From: Clostridium vincentii
Lineage (GTDB): Bacteria; Bacillota; Clostridia; Clostridiales; Clostridiaceae
DNA length: 64,000 nt
NCBI RefSeq assembly: GCF_002995745.1
Contig: NZ_PVXQ01000003.1
Location: 62,001-126,000, forward strand
Reading direction: 5' to 3'
How positions within the stretch are numbered: the stretch's first letter is position 1; each line of letters opens with the position of its first letter. Below are positions 1 through 8,243 of the stretch, piece after piece. The notes beneath the pieces were generated by a model. It worked only from the letters and a program-made list of their open reading frames with translations. It was not told the origin of the DNA and searched no databases. The position numbers were made by a program, and so were the translations under genes.

Positions 1-351
1 TTATCTCAAGGATTTACTTTTACTGAGTGTATGAGATATATAATATTACCTCAAGCTTTCAAAATAGTATTACCACCTTTAGCAAATCAAGGAGTTGCTC
101 TTTTAAAGAATACTTCTGTACTTGCAATGATAGCAGGCGGAGATTTGATGTATAGTTCAGATTCTTGGTCAAGTTCTAATATGTACTATGGACCAGCATA
201 TCTAACAACAGGTTTGCTATACTTTATGTTATGTTTCCCATTAGCAACCTTAGCTAAAAAACTCGAAGAAAAGAAATCTTTTGGTAATAAAGGCAAGGAA
301 AGTGAATCAGAAGAGAAAATCTTAGGGGAAAAGGCAGAGGGGGTTATTTAA
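1..351 (+). CDS. Polar amino acid ABC transporter permease (5' end outside window)
   Basis: The frame is open from base 1, so the N-terminus lies upstream; 116 C-terminal residues are visible. They start in the cytoplasmic EAA loop typical of HisM/GlnP permeases (SQGFTFTECMRYIILPQAF) that docks onto the ATPase, followed by two hydrophobic segments and a charged Lys/Glu-rich tail. A second permease of the same family begins 3 bases after the stop, so this is one half of a heterodimeric membrane channel for import of a polar amino acid or related solute. The binding protein and ATPase are presumably upstream, out of view. Substrate cannot be told from the sequence. Confidence 0.88.
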   Translation, partial: LSQGFTFTECMRYIILPQAFKIVLPPLANQGVALLKNTSVLAMIAGGDLMYSSDSWSSSNMYYGPAYLTTGLLYFMLCFPLATLAKKLEEKKSFGNKGKESESEEKILGEKAEGVI

Positions 352-354
352 ATT

Positions 355-996
355 ATGGGATCAATAATTAATAGTGTTAATATTAAATTTTTGTTAGATG
401 GGCTAAAGGTAACAATGACAATAGCTATAGCTACAATAATACTTAGTATTGTTATTGGGACAATTCTAGGTGTACTTAGACGAAATAAAGGTATTTTTGG
501 TGCAGTAGCAGCCGTATATATTGAAATATTCAGGAATACACCATTAATTCTTTGGATTCTATTTTGTAGATTCTTGATACCTATAGAACCTATGTATTCA
601 GGAATTCTATCGATGACTTTATTTACTACAGCTGTAATGGCAGAAATAATTAGAGGTGGATTAAATTCAGTACCTGCTGGTCAATTTGAGGCAGGTAAAT
701 CACAAGGGTTTTCTACAATTCAAATCCTTATACACATTATATTGCCTCAAGCATTTAGAAATATGGTGCCAGCAATTCTTTCTCAGGTTGTAACTACTAT
801 AAAAGATACTTCATTCTTATGGATAGTTGGAATTGAAGATCTTACTGGAAAAGGTATGATTCTTATGGGAAGTTTTGTATCATCAGATCAAATATTTGCA
901 ATGTATGGATTACTAGCAATAATTTATTTTACTATAAATTTTGCATTATCATTTATTGTAAGATCACAACATGGGAAATTAGCTTTAATGTATTAG
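355..996 (+). CDS. Polar amino acid ABC transporter permease, HisM/GlnP family
   Basis: This 213-residue protein is a full-length inner-membrane permease of the His/Glu/Gln/Arg family. It has an N-terminal TM segment (about residues 12-38), further TM segments and an EAA loop near residues 115-135 (AGKSQGFSTIQILIHIILPQ) that contacts the ATPase. The start ATG lies 3 bases after the upstream permease stop, with a GAGGGGG ribosome-binding site inside that gene, so the two are translationally linked and probably form the channel together. A strong hairpin terminator follows directly, making this the last gene of its operon. The exact substrate is unknown. Confidence 0.9.
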   Translation: MGSIINSVNIKFLLDGLKVTMTIAIATIILSIVIGTILGVLRRNKGIFGAVAAVYIEIFRNTPLILWILFCRFLIPIEPMYSGILSMTLFTTAVMAEIIRGGLNSVPAGQFEAGKSQGFSTIQILIHIILPQAFRNMVPAILSQVVTTIKDTSFLWIVGIEDLTGKGMILMGSFVSSDQIFAMYGLLAIIYFTINFALSFIVRSQHGKLALMY

Positions 997-1002
997 AAAT
1001 GA

Positions 1003-1056
1003 AAAAGGCTGTTAGAAAATAGAAAGTGATTTCTATTTTACAACAGCCTCTTTTTT
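1003..1056 (+). terminator. Bidirectional intrinsic terminator
   Basis: A hairpin of about 20 bp (arms 1006-1025 and 1030-1049, loop GTGA) is followed by CTTTTTT on the plus strand and preceded by an A run. It sits between the converging permease operon and the minus-strand zinc-ribbon gene and can serve both. Confidence 0.88.
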
Positions 1057-1060
1057 CGTT

Positions 1061-1495
1061 CTAAGTTTTCATTTTAAATTCATTAGAACATTTTTTACAA
1101 GTAACTATAATAGACTTCTGACCTCTAGGTAATCTTAGCTTTTGTTTACATTTAGGGCATTTAACAATTTTATATTGTTTTTTATATTTTCTTTTTTGAT
1201 CCCATTTAGACTTCATTTGTCTAAATAATATTGGATAAGATTCTAAACTTGCCTTGGGTAATGGATAAGGAAGCCTTTTCCCAAATCTTCCTAGTATTTT
1301 ATTTATTATGGAAGTAAATTTAGTTAATTCAGTATTTCGTTTATAGGTATTTTTTGATAGTGCTCTAAAAATAACAATAATCATAAGTAAATAACTAATA
1401 TATCTACTATACTCACCAAAGTTAAAAAACATACCTAGCACTAAAAGGAAAATTGATAAAATATCAAAGCCATAAGTTCCGGATAGAAAATTCAT
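1061..1495 (-). CDS. Small membrane protein with C-terminal zinc ribbon
   Basis: This is a 144-residue protein of unknown function. Two hydrophobic segments (about residues 8-28 and 33-50) anchor it in the membrane. A basic, Lys/Arg/Pro-rich linker follows, and the C-terminus carries two CxxC pairs (CPKC near residue 112 and CKKC near 133) spaced as in a zinc ribbon. The start ATG has a good GAGGTG ribosome-binding site 6 bases upstream. It is monocistronic, between two converging or diverging neighbours. By analogy with other membrane-anchored zinc ribbons it may bind nucleic acid or a protein partner at the membrane, but that is inference. Confidence 0.75.
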   Translation of the reverse strand: MNFLSGTYGFDILSIFLLVLGMFFNFGEYSRYISYLLMIIVIFRALSKNTYKRNTELTKFTSIINKILGRFGKRLPYPLPKASLESYPILFRQMKSKWDQKRKYKKQYKIVKCPKCKQKLRLPRGQKSIIVTCKKCSNEFKMKT

Positions 1496-1593
1496 TTAAT
1501 CACCTCATATCTATAGAATATCTTACCATACAATTGTATCAAAATGATGGCAATAAAAAAAATTAAGTAGAAAGTTTTGTGAAATTCATTTTA

Positions 1594-1622
1594 TTGACTT
1601 ATACTAACTTTATAGATAACAT
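1594..1622 (+). promoter_or_regulatory. Sigma-A promoter of the pentapeptide-repeat gene
   Basis: TTGACT at 1594-1599, a 17-base spacer and TAACAT at 1617-1622, about 30 bases before the start codon of the pentapeptide-repeat gene. The -35 is near consensus and the -10 weaker. Confidence 0.6.
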
Positions 1623-1653
1623 TAAGGAGAAATAATAAATCTTGGAGGTAATA

Positions 1654-2292
1654 ATGGGTAGAAACCAAAGTAATGGGAAATTCAACTATAATAATATACA
1701 AAAAAAAGATAAGAATTTTATGTATGATAATTTTAAGAACAGCAATGGTTATAATTGTGATTTTGAAGAGTGCAATTTTGATTTTGTAAGTTTTAGAGGA
1801 GCACATTTTAAAAAATGTAGTTTCTATAATAGTTCATTTATAGGAGCAGAATTTGTTGGAGCAAACTTAAAAGGAAGTAAGTTTAAAAAATGTAAGTTTG
1901 AAAATACTGTATTTAATTCTGTGAATCTTGATGGAGTCGATTTTAGAGAGGCTGAATTCAATAATGTAATCTTTTTAGAAAGTGATATATCAGCGGCTAT
2001 AAATATTGAAGCTGATGACATTGGCATTAGAGTTTTTAATGAAGTTCCAGAAATCATAATTAGTGATGAATTAAGGAATACAGTTGAAGGTTTGAAAGAA
2101 AATAAATATATTAAAGATGCTAGAATTTTTGATACTAAAAATGGAAGTATAAATATATTGACCGTAATGATTTTGTTAGAGAATTTTAATGAGGAAAGAC
2201 TTATTAGAGGACTAAATACTTTAAAAGTAGAAATAACAAGAGAATTTCATACACTAAGTTACATAATAAGGCTATTAGAAAAAATGTTTTAA
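1654..2292 (+). CDS. Pentapeptide-repeat protein
   Basis: This 212-residue cytoplasmic protein has tandem pentapeptide repeats over about residues 30-110 (units such as CDFEE, AHFKK, ANLKG, VNLDG, VDFRE), which fold as a right-handed quadrilateral beta helix. The last 100 residues lack repeats and form a mixed alpha/beta region not recognised here. The ATG at 1654 is preferred over an upstream in-frame TTG at 1642, because GGAGG (1644-1648) sits 5 bases before the ATG and would overlap the TTG. It has its own promoter and terminator. Some pentapeptide proteins mimic DNA and protect gyrase (Qnr, MfpA), but the C-terminal extension here makes that role uncertain. Confidence 0.82.
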   Translation: MGRNQSNGKFNYNNIQKKDKNFMYDNFKNSNGYNCDFEECNFDFVSFRGAHFKKCSFYNSSFIGAEFVGANLKGSKFKKCKFENTVFNSVNLDGVDFREAEFNNVIFLESDISAAINIEADDIGIRVFNEVPEIIISDELRNTVEGLKENKYIKDARIFDTKNGSINILTVMILLENFNEERLIRGLNTLKVEITREFHTLSYIIRLLEKMF

Positions 2293-2325
2293 AAATAGCT
2301 GGAATTTTAATAAAGCAGATTATAA

Positions 2326-2383
2326 ATAAGAAGTTATTCTATAGTATAAAAAAATATTATAGAATACTTCTTATTTTTTTTAT
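2326..2383 (+). terminator. Intrinsic terminator after the pentapeptide-repeat gene
   Basis: A long A/T-rich hairpin (arms beginning AATAAGAAG near 2327 and ending CTTCTTATT near 2375) is followed by a run of T. Confidence 0.8.
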
Positions 2384-2401
2384 TAATTAAATTAATAATT
2401 C

Positions 2402-2462
2402 TTTACAATGATAACGATTATTGATACAATAGCTAAAGATTCACTAGTGATAATCAATATCA
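2402..2462 (+). promoter_or_regulatory. Promoter with two Fur boxes controlling the iron-siderophore operon
   Basis: TTTACA (2402-2407), a 17-base spacer and TACAAT (2425-2430) form a sigma-A promoter. Two 7-1-7 Fur-like sites overlap or follow it. TGATAACGATTATTG at 2409-2423 lies over the spacer and matches 11 of 14 defined positions of TGATAATNATTATCA. TGATAATCAATATCA at 2448-2462 lies just downstream of the start of transcription and matches 13 of 14. Iron-loaded Fur bound here would block the promoter, so the operon should be induced by iron limitation. Confidence 0.8.
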
Positions 2463-2491
2463 AGTATAATTAAAAAACAGGAGGAATATCT

Positions 2492-3430
2492 GTGAAAAAA
2501 ATAAAAAATTTAATAGCAATAACGATAGTTGCTGCATCGGTATTAGCATTGGTAGCATGCACAGGACAAGATGGAGAAAAGTCGAATGATATAAAAGTAA
2601 GAATGGTTTCAACAGTAAAGGGAGATGTAGAGATACCTGCAAATCCTAAAAGAATAGTTGATATTTCAGGTTCTAGCGAAGAATTAGTAATTCTAGGATT
2701 AGTACCAGTAGCTACTGCAAATGTAGATTCGTATCAAACAGATAGAGTTGCAAGTTATATAGAAGACAAGCTTAAAGATTCAGTGGTTGTTGGGCATTCA
2801 ATGATGGATACTATGGATATAGAAGGAATTTTAGCTGCTAATCCGGATTTAATTATAATGAGCGAAAGACAATCAAAGATATATGAGCAATTAAAAGACA
2901 TAGCTCCAGTAGTTATGATGAAAGATTACGCAAATGATTGGAGAGCCAAATTAACAGATGTTTCCACATTACTTGAAAAAGAAGAAATAGCAGCTGATTG
3001 GTTAAAAAATTATGATGAAAAAGCTAAAAATCTTGGGCAAGAAATCTTAGATAAGACAGGTCAACAAACTTATCTTACAGTACTTGCATATTCCGGAAGT
3101 TTCATGATATTTAGTAACGCTGGTATAGGAACAATAGTAAATGATGATATGGGATTAGCTAGGCCAGAAAATTTACCACCACAAGATGGAATTACATTGC
3201 CAACTGTTTCTATGGAAGGGTTATCTACAATTGATGCAGATCACATAATTGTTATTGGAACAGGTACTGATAAGGCAGACTTAGAAAAAAGCTCAGTTTG
3301 GGCGAATCTAAGAGCTGTTAAAGAAGGAAACAGTACTTTCTTAAATTCTAGTCCTTACTTTAGTCAATCCTATAATCCTATAGGAAAAGAATTGTTATTA
3401 GAATCTATTAGAGATAATTTTATAAAATAG
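2492..3430 (+). CDS. Iron-siderophore ABC transporter substrate-binding lipoprotein
   Basis: This 312-residue FepB/FhuD/FeuA-type periplasmic-binding-fold protein starts with GTG, 7-8 bases after AGGAGG. A basic N-terminus and hydrophobic stretch end in the lipobox LVAC (Cys about residue 23), so it is anchored outside the membrane as a lipoprotein. The body has the typical start VEIPANPKRIVDIS and the region AANPDLIIMSERQSKIYEQL of the TroA/FhuD fold. It binds a ferric-siderophore or heme-like ligand and delivers it to the two permeases downstream. The Fur boxes upstream support an iron ligand; which chelate is bound cannot be read from the sequence. Confidence 0.9.
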   Translation: MKKIKNLIAITIVAASVLALVACTGQDGEKSNDIKVRMVSTVKGDVEIPANPKRIVDISGSSEELVILGLVPVATANVDSYQTDRVASYIEDKLKDSVVVGHSMMDTMDIEGILAANPDLIIMSERQSKIYEQLKDIAPVVMMKDYANDWRAKLTDVSTLLEKEEIAADWLKNYDEKAKNLGQEILDKTGQQTYLTVLAYSGSFMIFSNAGIGTIVNDDMGLARPENLPPQDGITLPTVSMEGLSTIDADHIIVIGTGTDKADLEKSSVWANLRAVKEGNSTFLNSSPYFSQSYNPIGKELLLESIRDNFIK

Positions 3431-3492
3431 TTAATTATAATAGATTAGAGAGATTCTCTAATCTATTAGTTTATAATTTAGAAGGAGTAAAA

Positions 3493-4506
3493 ATGGGCGA
3501 TAAAAGAGGCAATGGAAGAGCGTATTTATTAATCTTGATAGGGATTGCAGCACTAGTTATAGGAGTGGGATTATCTATTTCATATGGTGCAAAGAATATA
3601 AATATTTTAACAATAATACAGAGTGTATTTTATAAATTAGAAGATGTAGACTCTTTAATTATTAGAGACATTAGAATTCCAAGGGCTATTGCAGGAGTAT
3701 TAGTCGGTGGATTTTTAGCTGTTTCAGGAGCAATAATGCAGGGGATAACAAGAAATCCTATAGCCGAGCCTTCTGTAATGGGAATTACTCAAGGTTCAAC
3801 ATTTGCAATAGCAGTAGCATTTGTAATTCAAGAAGTTAGTCCGAATCTTGAAATAGGAAGTTTTGGTAGAATGGTATTTGCATTTTTAGGGGCAAGTATC
3901 AGTGGAATTTTAGTATATATTATTAGTTCAAGGTCTGGAAAAAAAGTTGATCCAATAAAACTTGTCTTAGCGGGGACAGCTCTAGGTACGCTATTAATTT
4001 CATTAGCACTAGGAATTTCTATGTATTTTAATCTGTCTCAACAATTAAGTTTCTGGATATTTGGAGGTTTAGTATCCGCATCATGGGAAGGAGTTTTTCT
4101 TCTTATAGTGGTGGGACTAATTGGGGTGACTGCAGCTATGATAATGGCACCTAAAATCACTATTTTAAGTCTTGGAGAAGATGTAGCAATAGGACTAGGT
4201 GAAAATACTAATAGAGTACGAGCGATATCAATATTAATAGTAATAATTTTAACTGGTGCTTCTGTAGCTGTGGCAGGAAACATTATATTCTTAGGGCTTA
4301 TAATACCACAAATAGTAAAAGCTATAGTTGGAGTAGACTATAAAGTAATAATACCAAGTTCTTTTGTTTTAGGAGCTGTTTTACTAATATATAGTGATAT
4401 AGTGGCAAGAACTATTAATCTTCCTTATGAGACACCCATCGGATCATTGACTGCATTACTGGGTGTTCCTATGTTTATATATCTTGTAAGAAGGGAAGTG
4501 CGATAG
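3493..4506 (+). CDS. Iron-siderophore ABC transporter permease, FecCD family
   Basis: This 337-residue polytopic membrane protein of the FecCD/BtuC family has about nine or ten TM segments. Characteristic blocks are RIPRAIAGVLVGGFLAVSGA near residue 55 and LGLIIPQIVKAIVG near residue 270, the latter in the region contacting the ATPase. It forms half of the channel with the next gene. A short hairpin-like repeat (agagattctctaatct) between the binding-protein gene and this gene lacks a strong T tract, so readthrough is expected. Ribosome-binding site GAAGGAG is 8 bases upstream. Confidence 0.92.
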   Translation: MGDKRGNGRAYLLILIGIAALVIGVGLSISYGAKNINILTIIQSVFYKLEDVDSLIIRDIRIPRAIAGVLVGGFLAVSGAIMQGITRNPIAEPSVMGITQGSTFAIAVAFVIQEVSPNLEIGSFGRMVFAFLGASISGILVYIISSRSGKKVDPIKLVLAGTALGTLLISLALGISMYFNLSQQLSFWIFGGLVSASWEGVFLLIVVGLIGVTAAMIMAPKITILSLGEDVAIGLGENTNRVRAISILIVIILTGASVAVAGNIIFLGLIIPQIVKAIVGVDYKVIIPSSFVLGAVLLIYSDIVARTINLPYETPIGSLTALLGVPMFIYLVRREVR

Positions 4507-4508
4507 AG

Positions 4509-5525
4509 GTGAAAAATAACAATAATAATAGGTTTCTGTGGGTTTTAAGCATTTCAATTTTATTGATTTTTTTAGTATTACTTATTAGTTTAAATCTTGG
4601 ATCATTTAAAATAGCACCTTTGGATGTTATAAAGACTTTAACTGGTCAAGGAACGAGTAATTTTAGAATGGTGATAATTAATTTAAGACTTCCTAGAATA
4701 TTGATTGCTATTCTTATAGGAACTGCATTGGCTACTGCTGGAGTAATACTTCAAGGAGTAACAAGGAATGATTTAGCTGACTCAGGTATACTGGGTATAA
4801 ATTCAGGAGCAGCTCTTTTTGTAGTAGTATACATATATTTAATTAATGGCAATGTTTATGAGGGCATTAGCAATATAACAATTTTCACCATGCCAATAGT
4901 TGCCTTGTGTGGAGCGGCCTTTGGAGCATTTCTTATTTATGCTTTATCTTGGAATAAGGGGATAAACTCCTCTAGATTGATTTTAATAGGTATAGGAATA
5001 AATATTGCATTTACTTCCTTACTTACAGTTTTTCAATTGAAATTTTCTACTCAAGAATTTAATAGAGTTATGGCATGGACCCAAGGTAGCATTTGGGGGG
5101 TTGGATGGAAGTATGTATATGCTATAGCACCTTTCATAATTTTGATTATCATACTTGTAGTGCGTAAATCAAAGTATTTAGATGTATTAACTTTGGGAGA
5201 TGAGATCTCTAAAGGACTTGGGATAGAGGTAGAAAAAGAAAGAAGAAAATTAATCATATTTGCTGTTATTTTAGCTGGAGTATCAACATCCGTTGCTGGA
5301 AGTATTTCTTTTTTGGGATTAGTATCGCCACATATAGCTAGAAAGTTAGTAGGACCAACTCATGTGAAACTTATACCTATATCAGCGGTGATTGGAGTTT
5401 TGATTTTATTAATTGGTGATACAATTGCTAGAAATATATTAGCGCCAATGGAAATTCCTGTAGGAATAGTTATTTCTATAATAGGAGTACCATATTTTAT
5501 TTATTTAATGTTAAAGGAGAATTAA
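4509..5525 (+). CDS. Iron-siderophore ABC transporter permease, FecCD family (second subunit)
   Basis: This 338-residue paralogue of the preceding permease has the same FecCD architecture: RLPRILIAILIGTALATAGV near residue 55 and FLGLVSPHIARKLVG near residue 275. The start is GTG, 2 bases after the upstream stop, with the ribosome-binding site AAGGGAAG inside the previous gene. The two permeases form a heterodimer. It is cotranscribed with the ATPase, whose ATG lies 1 base after this stop. Confidence 0.92.
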   Translation: MKNNNNNRFLWVLSISILLIFLVLLISLNLGSFKIAPLDVIKTLTGQGTSNFRMVIINLRLPRILIAILIGTALATAGVILQGVTRNDLADSGILGINSGAALFVVVYIYLINGNVYEGISNITIFTMPIVALCGAAFGAFLIYALSWNKGINSSRLILIGIGINIAFTSLLTVFQLKFSTQEFNRVMAWTQGSIWGVGWKYVYAIAPFIILIIILVVRKSKYLDVLTLGDEISKGLGIEVEKERRKLIIFAVILAGVSTSVAGSISFLGLVSPHIARKLVGPTHVKLIPISAVIGVLILLIGDTIARNILAPMEIPVGIVISIIGVPYFIYLMLKEN

Positions 5526-5526
5526 G

Positions 5527-6315
5527 ATGAATTGTATAGTTACTGAGGAATTAAATATAGGATATGGAAACATTGAAATAGTTAAAAACTTAAATTTAAA
5601 TATCCCAAAGGGAAAAATTACATCATTAATAGGTGCAAATGGATGTGGAAAATCTACTATACTTAAAACCATTGCTAGAATATTGAAGCCTACTAGTGGG
5701 ACTATCTATATAAATGGCAAGGCAATTGAAAAACAACACTCAAAAGACTTAGCAAAGATAATGGCTGTCCTTCCTCAAAATCCAGAAGCTCCAAAAGGAT
5801 TAAAGGTAGAAGAACTTATTGCATATGGAAGATTTCCACATCAAAAAGGATTTGGTGGATTAAAGCAAGAGGATAAAGATATAATAAACTGGGCTTTAGA
5901 AAAAACAGGAATTTTAGAATTTAGGAATAGATATGTTGAAACTTTATCTGGAGGTCAAAGGCAGAGAGCTTGGATAGCTATGGCATTAGCTCAAGAAACA
6001 GATATTCTTTTGCTAGATGAACCTACTACATATTTAGATTTGGCGTACCAATTAGAAATATTACAATTACTACAAGAAATCAATCAATCTCATAAAATAA
6101 CTATATTGATGATTATACATGAGATAAATAATGCGGCTAGATTTTCAGATTATATGATTGGAGTAAAAAAAGGAGAGATTATATGTGCTGGGACTGCAAA
6201 GGAAGTAATGACAAATACAAATCTTAAAGAAATATTTAATATAGATGCAGAAATTATGGAGAATCCAAGAGATGGTAAGCCTGTTTGCCTAACTTATGAT
6301 ATTATTTCTAATTGA
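5527..6315 (+). CDS. Iron-siderophore ABC transporter ATP-binding protein
   Basis: This 262-residue ABC ATPase of the FecE/FepC/BtuD type has Walker A GANGCGKST near residue 37, signature LSGGQRQR near residue 140, Walker B ILLLDEPT near residue 161 and the switch His in MIIHE. It energises the FecCD-type channel from the cytoplasmic side. It is the last gene of the four-gene iron-uptake operon, separated from its permease by a single base, and is followed by a terminator shared with the convergent aspA. Confidence 0.92.
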   Translation: MNCIVTEELNIGYGNIEIVKNLNLNIPKGKITSLIGANGCGKSTILKTIARILKPTSGTIYINGKAIEKQHSKDLAKIMAVLPQNPEAPKGLKVEELIAYGRFPHQKGFGGLKQEDKDIINWALEKTGILEFRNRYVETLSGGQRQRAWIAMALAQETDILLLDEPTTYLDLAYQLEILQLLQEINQSHKITILMIIHEINNAARFSDYMIGVKKGEIICAGTAKEVMTNTNLKEIFNIDAEIMENPRDGKPVCLTYDIISN

Positions 6316-6336
6316 TATTAAAATAAGAAATAAAAA

Positions 6337-6372
6337 AAGGAGTGTATCAAAAAAATTCAATACACTCTTTAA
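6337..6372 (+). terminator. Bidirectional terminator between iron operon and aspA
   Basis: Hairpin with arms AGTGTAT (6341-6347) and ATACACT (6360-6366), flanked by an A run on one side and CTTT on the other, in the convergent intergenic gap. Confidence 0.65.
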
Positions 6373-6397
6373 ATAATTCTAATATAGCTGTTTAAGA

Positions 6398-7807
6398 TTA
6401 AATAGCAAATTGATCAACTTTATATTCTATTTCTGTCATTGCAATAGGATTAAGTATTGATTCAAGTTTATCTTCAGTAAATATACCATCCTTTAAAACA
6501 ATATTTCTAATAGTTTCACCAGTTGATAATGCTTTTTTGGCAATTTCAGCTGCTTTTTTATAGCCTATATAAGGACAAAGAGCAGTAGCGGTTCCAACAC
6601 TTTGATCTAAAAGTTCCTTACATCTTTCAGAATTTGCAGTAATACCTATTATGCAGTTATCTACAAAGGTTTTAGTTACACATTCTAAGGTTTCAATAGA
6701 TTCAAAGAGATTATAAAACAATACTGGTTCAAAGGCATTTAGCTCTAATTGACCGGCTTCAGCAGCCATAGTTATAGTAAAATCATTTCCGATTATGTTA
6801 AAAGCAACTTGGGAAACCACTTCAGGAATGACTGGGTTTATTTTGCCAGGCATCATAGATGAACCGTTTTGCATACTAGGTAAGTTTATTTCCCCTAAAC
6901 CTGTCTTTGGCCCACTAGATAATAAACGTAAATCATTTGCTATTTTAGATAAATTAACTGCACAACTCTTAAGTGCACCTGAAACAGTAACAAACCCATC
7001 AGTGTTTTGAGTGGCATCTATAAGATCTTCAGCTTGAGATACCTTTGTACCAATCACATCTTGAAGATTTTTAGTAATGTTATATAGATATTGAGGACTT
7101 ACATTTATAGAAGTTCCTATAGCGGTAGCTCCTAAGTTTAAAGTTCTCATTTCCTTCTCGGAAACATTTAAGCGATTAATATCGCGTTTAATTACTGAGG
7201 CATAAGCATGGAAGGATTGACCAAGTCTTATTGGAACTGCATCTTGTAGTTGAGTTCGTCCCATTTTAATTACACCGTCAAATTCCTCCGATTTAATTAT
7301 AAGTGCATTATATAATCTATTTAATTGAAAAATTGCTTTAGGCAATAATTTTATTACTGCAAGTTTCCCCGCTGTTGGAAATACATCATTAGTAGATTGG
7401 GCCATATTGACATGATCATTTGGATTAACTATATTGTAATCACCTTTAACTCCACCAAGAATTTCTATGGCACGATTAGCAATCACTTCATTAGCATTCA
7501 TATTAGCAGAAGTTCCTGCTCCTCCTTGAATGGGATCAACAATAAATTCATCGTGCAACTTCCCTGAAATAATTTCGTCACATGCTACTATTATTGAATC
7601 GGCTATTTCATTATCTAAAAGTCTAGCATTTCTATTAGTAATAGCAGCAGCCTTCTTAATTTCTGCAAGACTTATTATTAATTTGGAATTCATTTTTTTA
7701 CTTGTTATATGGAAATTGTTATTTGCACGCAAGGACTGAACTCCATAATAAGCTCCAGATGGCACCTTCATACTTCCTATTGAATCAAATTCTATTCTTG
7801 TATTCAT
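6398..7807 (-). CDS. aspA: Aspartate ammonia-lyase (aspartase)
   Basis: This 469-residue enzyme deaminates L-aspartate to fumarate and ammonia. It belongs to the fumarase/aspartase superfamily: QGGAGTSANMNANEVIANRA near residue 95-115, and the signature loop GSSMMPGKINP near 318 that carries the catalytic Ser. The following stretch VIPEVVSQVAFNIIGND resembles aspartases more than fumarases. The ATG at 7807 is chosen over an in-frame TTG 15 bases upstream, because the ribosome-binding site GGGGGA lies in between. It is monocistronic. It feeds aspartate into fumarate metabolism; fumarase activity is the main alternative. Confidence 0.87.
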   Translation of the reverse strand: MNTRIEFDSIGSMKVPSGAYYGVQSLRANNNFHITSKKMNSKLIISLAEIKKAAAITNRNARLLDNEIADSIIVACDEIISGKLHDEFIVDPIQGGAGTSANMNANEVIANRAIEILGGVKGDYNIVNPNDHVNMAQSTNDVFPTAGKLAVIKLLPKAIFQLNRLYNALIIKSEEFDGVIKMGRTQLQDAVPIRLGQSFHAYASVIKRDINRLNVSEKEMRTLNLGATAIGTSINVSPQYLYNITKNLQDVIGTKVSQAEDLIDATQNTDGFVTVSGALKSCAVNLSKIANDLRLLSSGPKTGLGEINLPSMQNGSSMMPGKINPVIPEVVSQVAFNIIGNDFTITMAAEAGQLELNAFEPVLFYNLFESIETLECVTKTFVDNCIIGITANSERCKELLDQSVGTATALCPYIGYKKAAEIAKKALSTGETIRNIVLKDGIFTEDKLESILNPIAMTEIEYKVDQFAI

Positions 7808-8130
7808 ATCCAAATCCCCCAATTAATTATTATTGTTATTTAATATAACTGAGAATAGCATTTATAAAAAACAAAGTAAATGATTTGTAAATAACAACGA
7901 ATAAAGAAATTAAAACACCGGAGAAGACTTAATAAAAAAAACTATAAAGAGGGATGTCTTTATTTTATAAACTTTAGTAAATTAATTAAAAGCTGGATAT
8001 ACTAGAATGAAAATTAACATGATTGCTAATATTATAAATAAAGTGAAGCGAAATACTAAGAATATTAAGTTTGTTAAAATAATTATTGTTGAGTAATTAA
8101 CAATATAGATATTATATTTGGCTAAATAAC
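7808..8130. other. Intergenic region between aspA and the Lrp-type gene
   Basis: An A/T-rich divergent region. It holds the aspA ribosome-binding site and a small hairpin (ATAAAGA 7944-7950 with TCTTTAT 7957-7963). A 29-codon frame at 8007-8096 lacks a ribosome-binding site and is not called. A possible aspA promoter on the minus strand (TTTACT, 17 bases, TATTCT) lies near 7850-7880. Confidence 0.5.
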
Positions 8131-8159
8131 TTGAATTATATTGAATATGACAGTAAAAT
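8131..8159 (+). promoter_or_regulatory. Sigma-A promoter of the Lrp-type gene
   Basis: TTGAAT (8131-8136), a 17-base spacer and TAAAAT (8154-8159). Transcription would begin about 8166, immediately before a terminator-shaped hairpin. Confidence 0.65.
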
Positions 8160-8173
8160 ATAAAGTATAGTGC

Positions 8174-8222
8174 AATGGTGCATATAAAAAGGTCAAACTT
8201 TTTTATATGTGCCTTTTTATTT
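8174..8222 (+). terminator. Leader terminator/attenuator before the Lrp-type gene
   Basis: A strong hairpin with arms GGTGCATATAAAAAG and CTTTTTTATATGTGCC is followed by TTTTTATTTT. It lies between the promoter (8131-8159) and the start codon at 8244, so transcripts would end after about 55 bases unless antitermination occurs. Confidence 0.7.
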
Positions 8223-8243
8223 TGTAAAAATGAGGAGTATATT

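Noticed and set aside
8007-8096. 29-codon basic peptide frame (MKINMIANIINKVKRNTKNI...)
   Set aside because: No ribosome-binding site before the ATG, and A/T-rich intergenic sequence easily gives such Lys/Ile/Asn frames.
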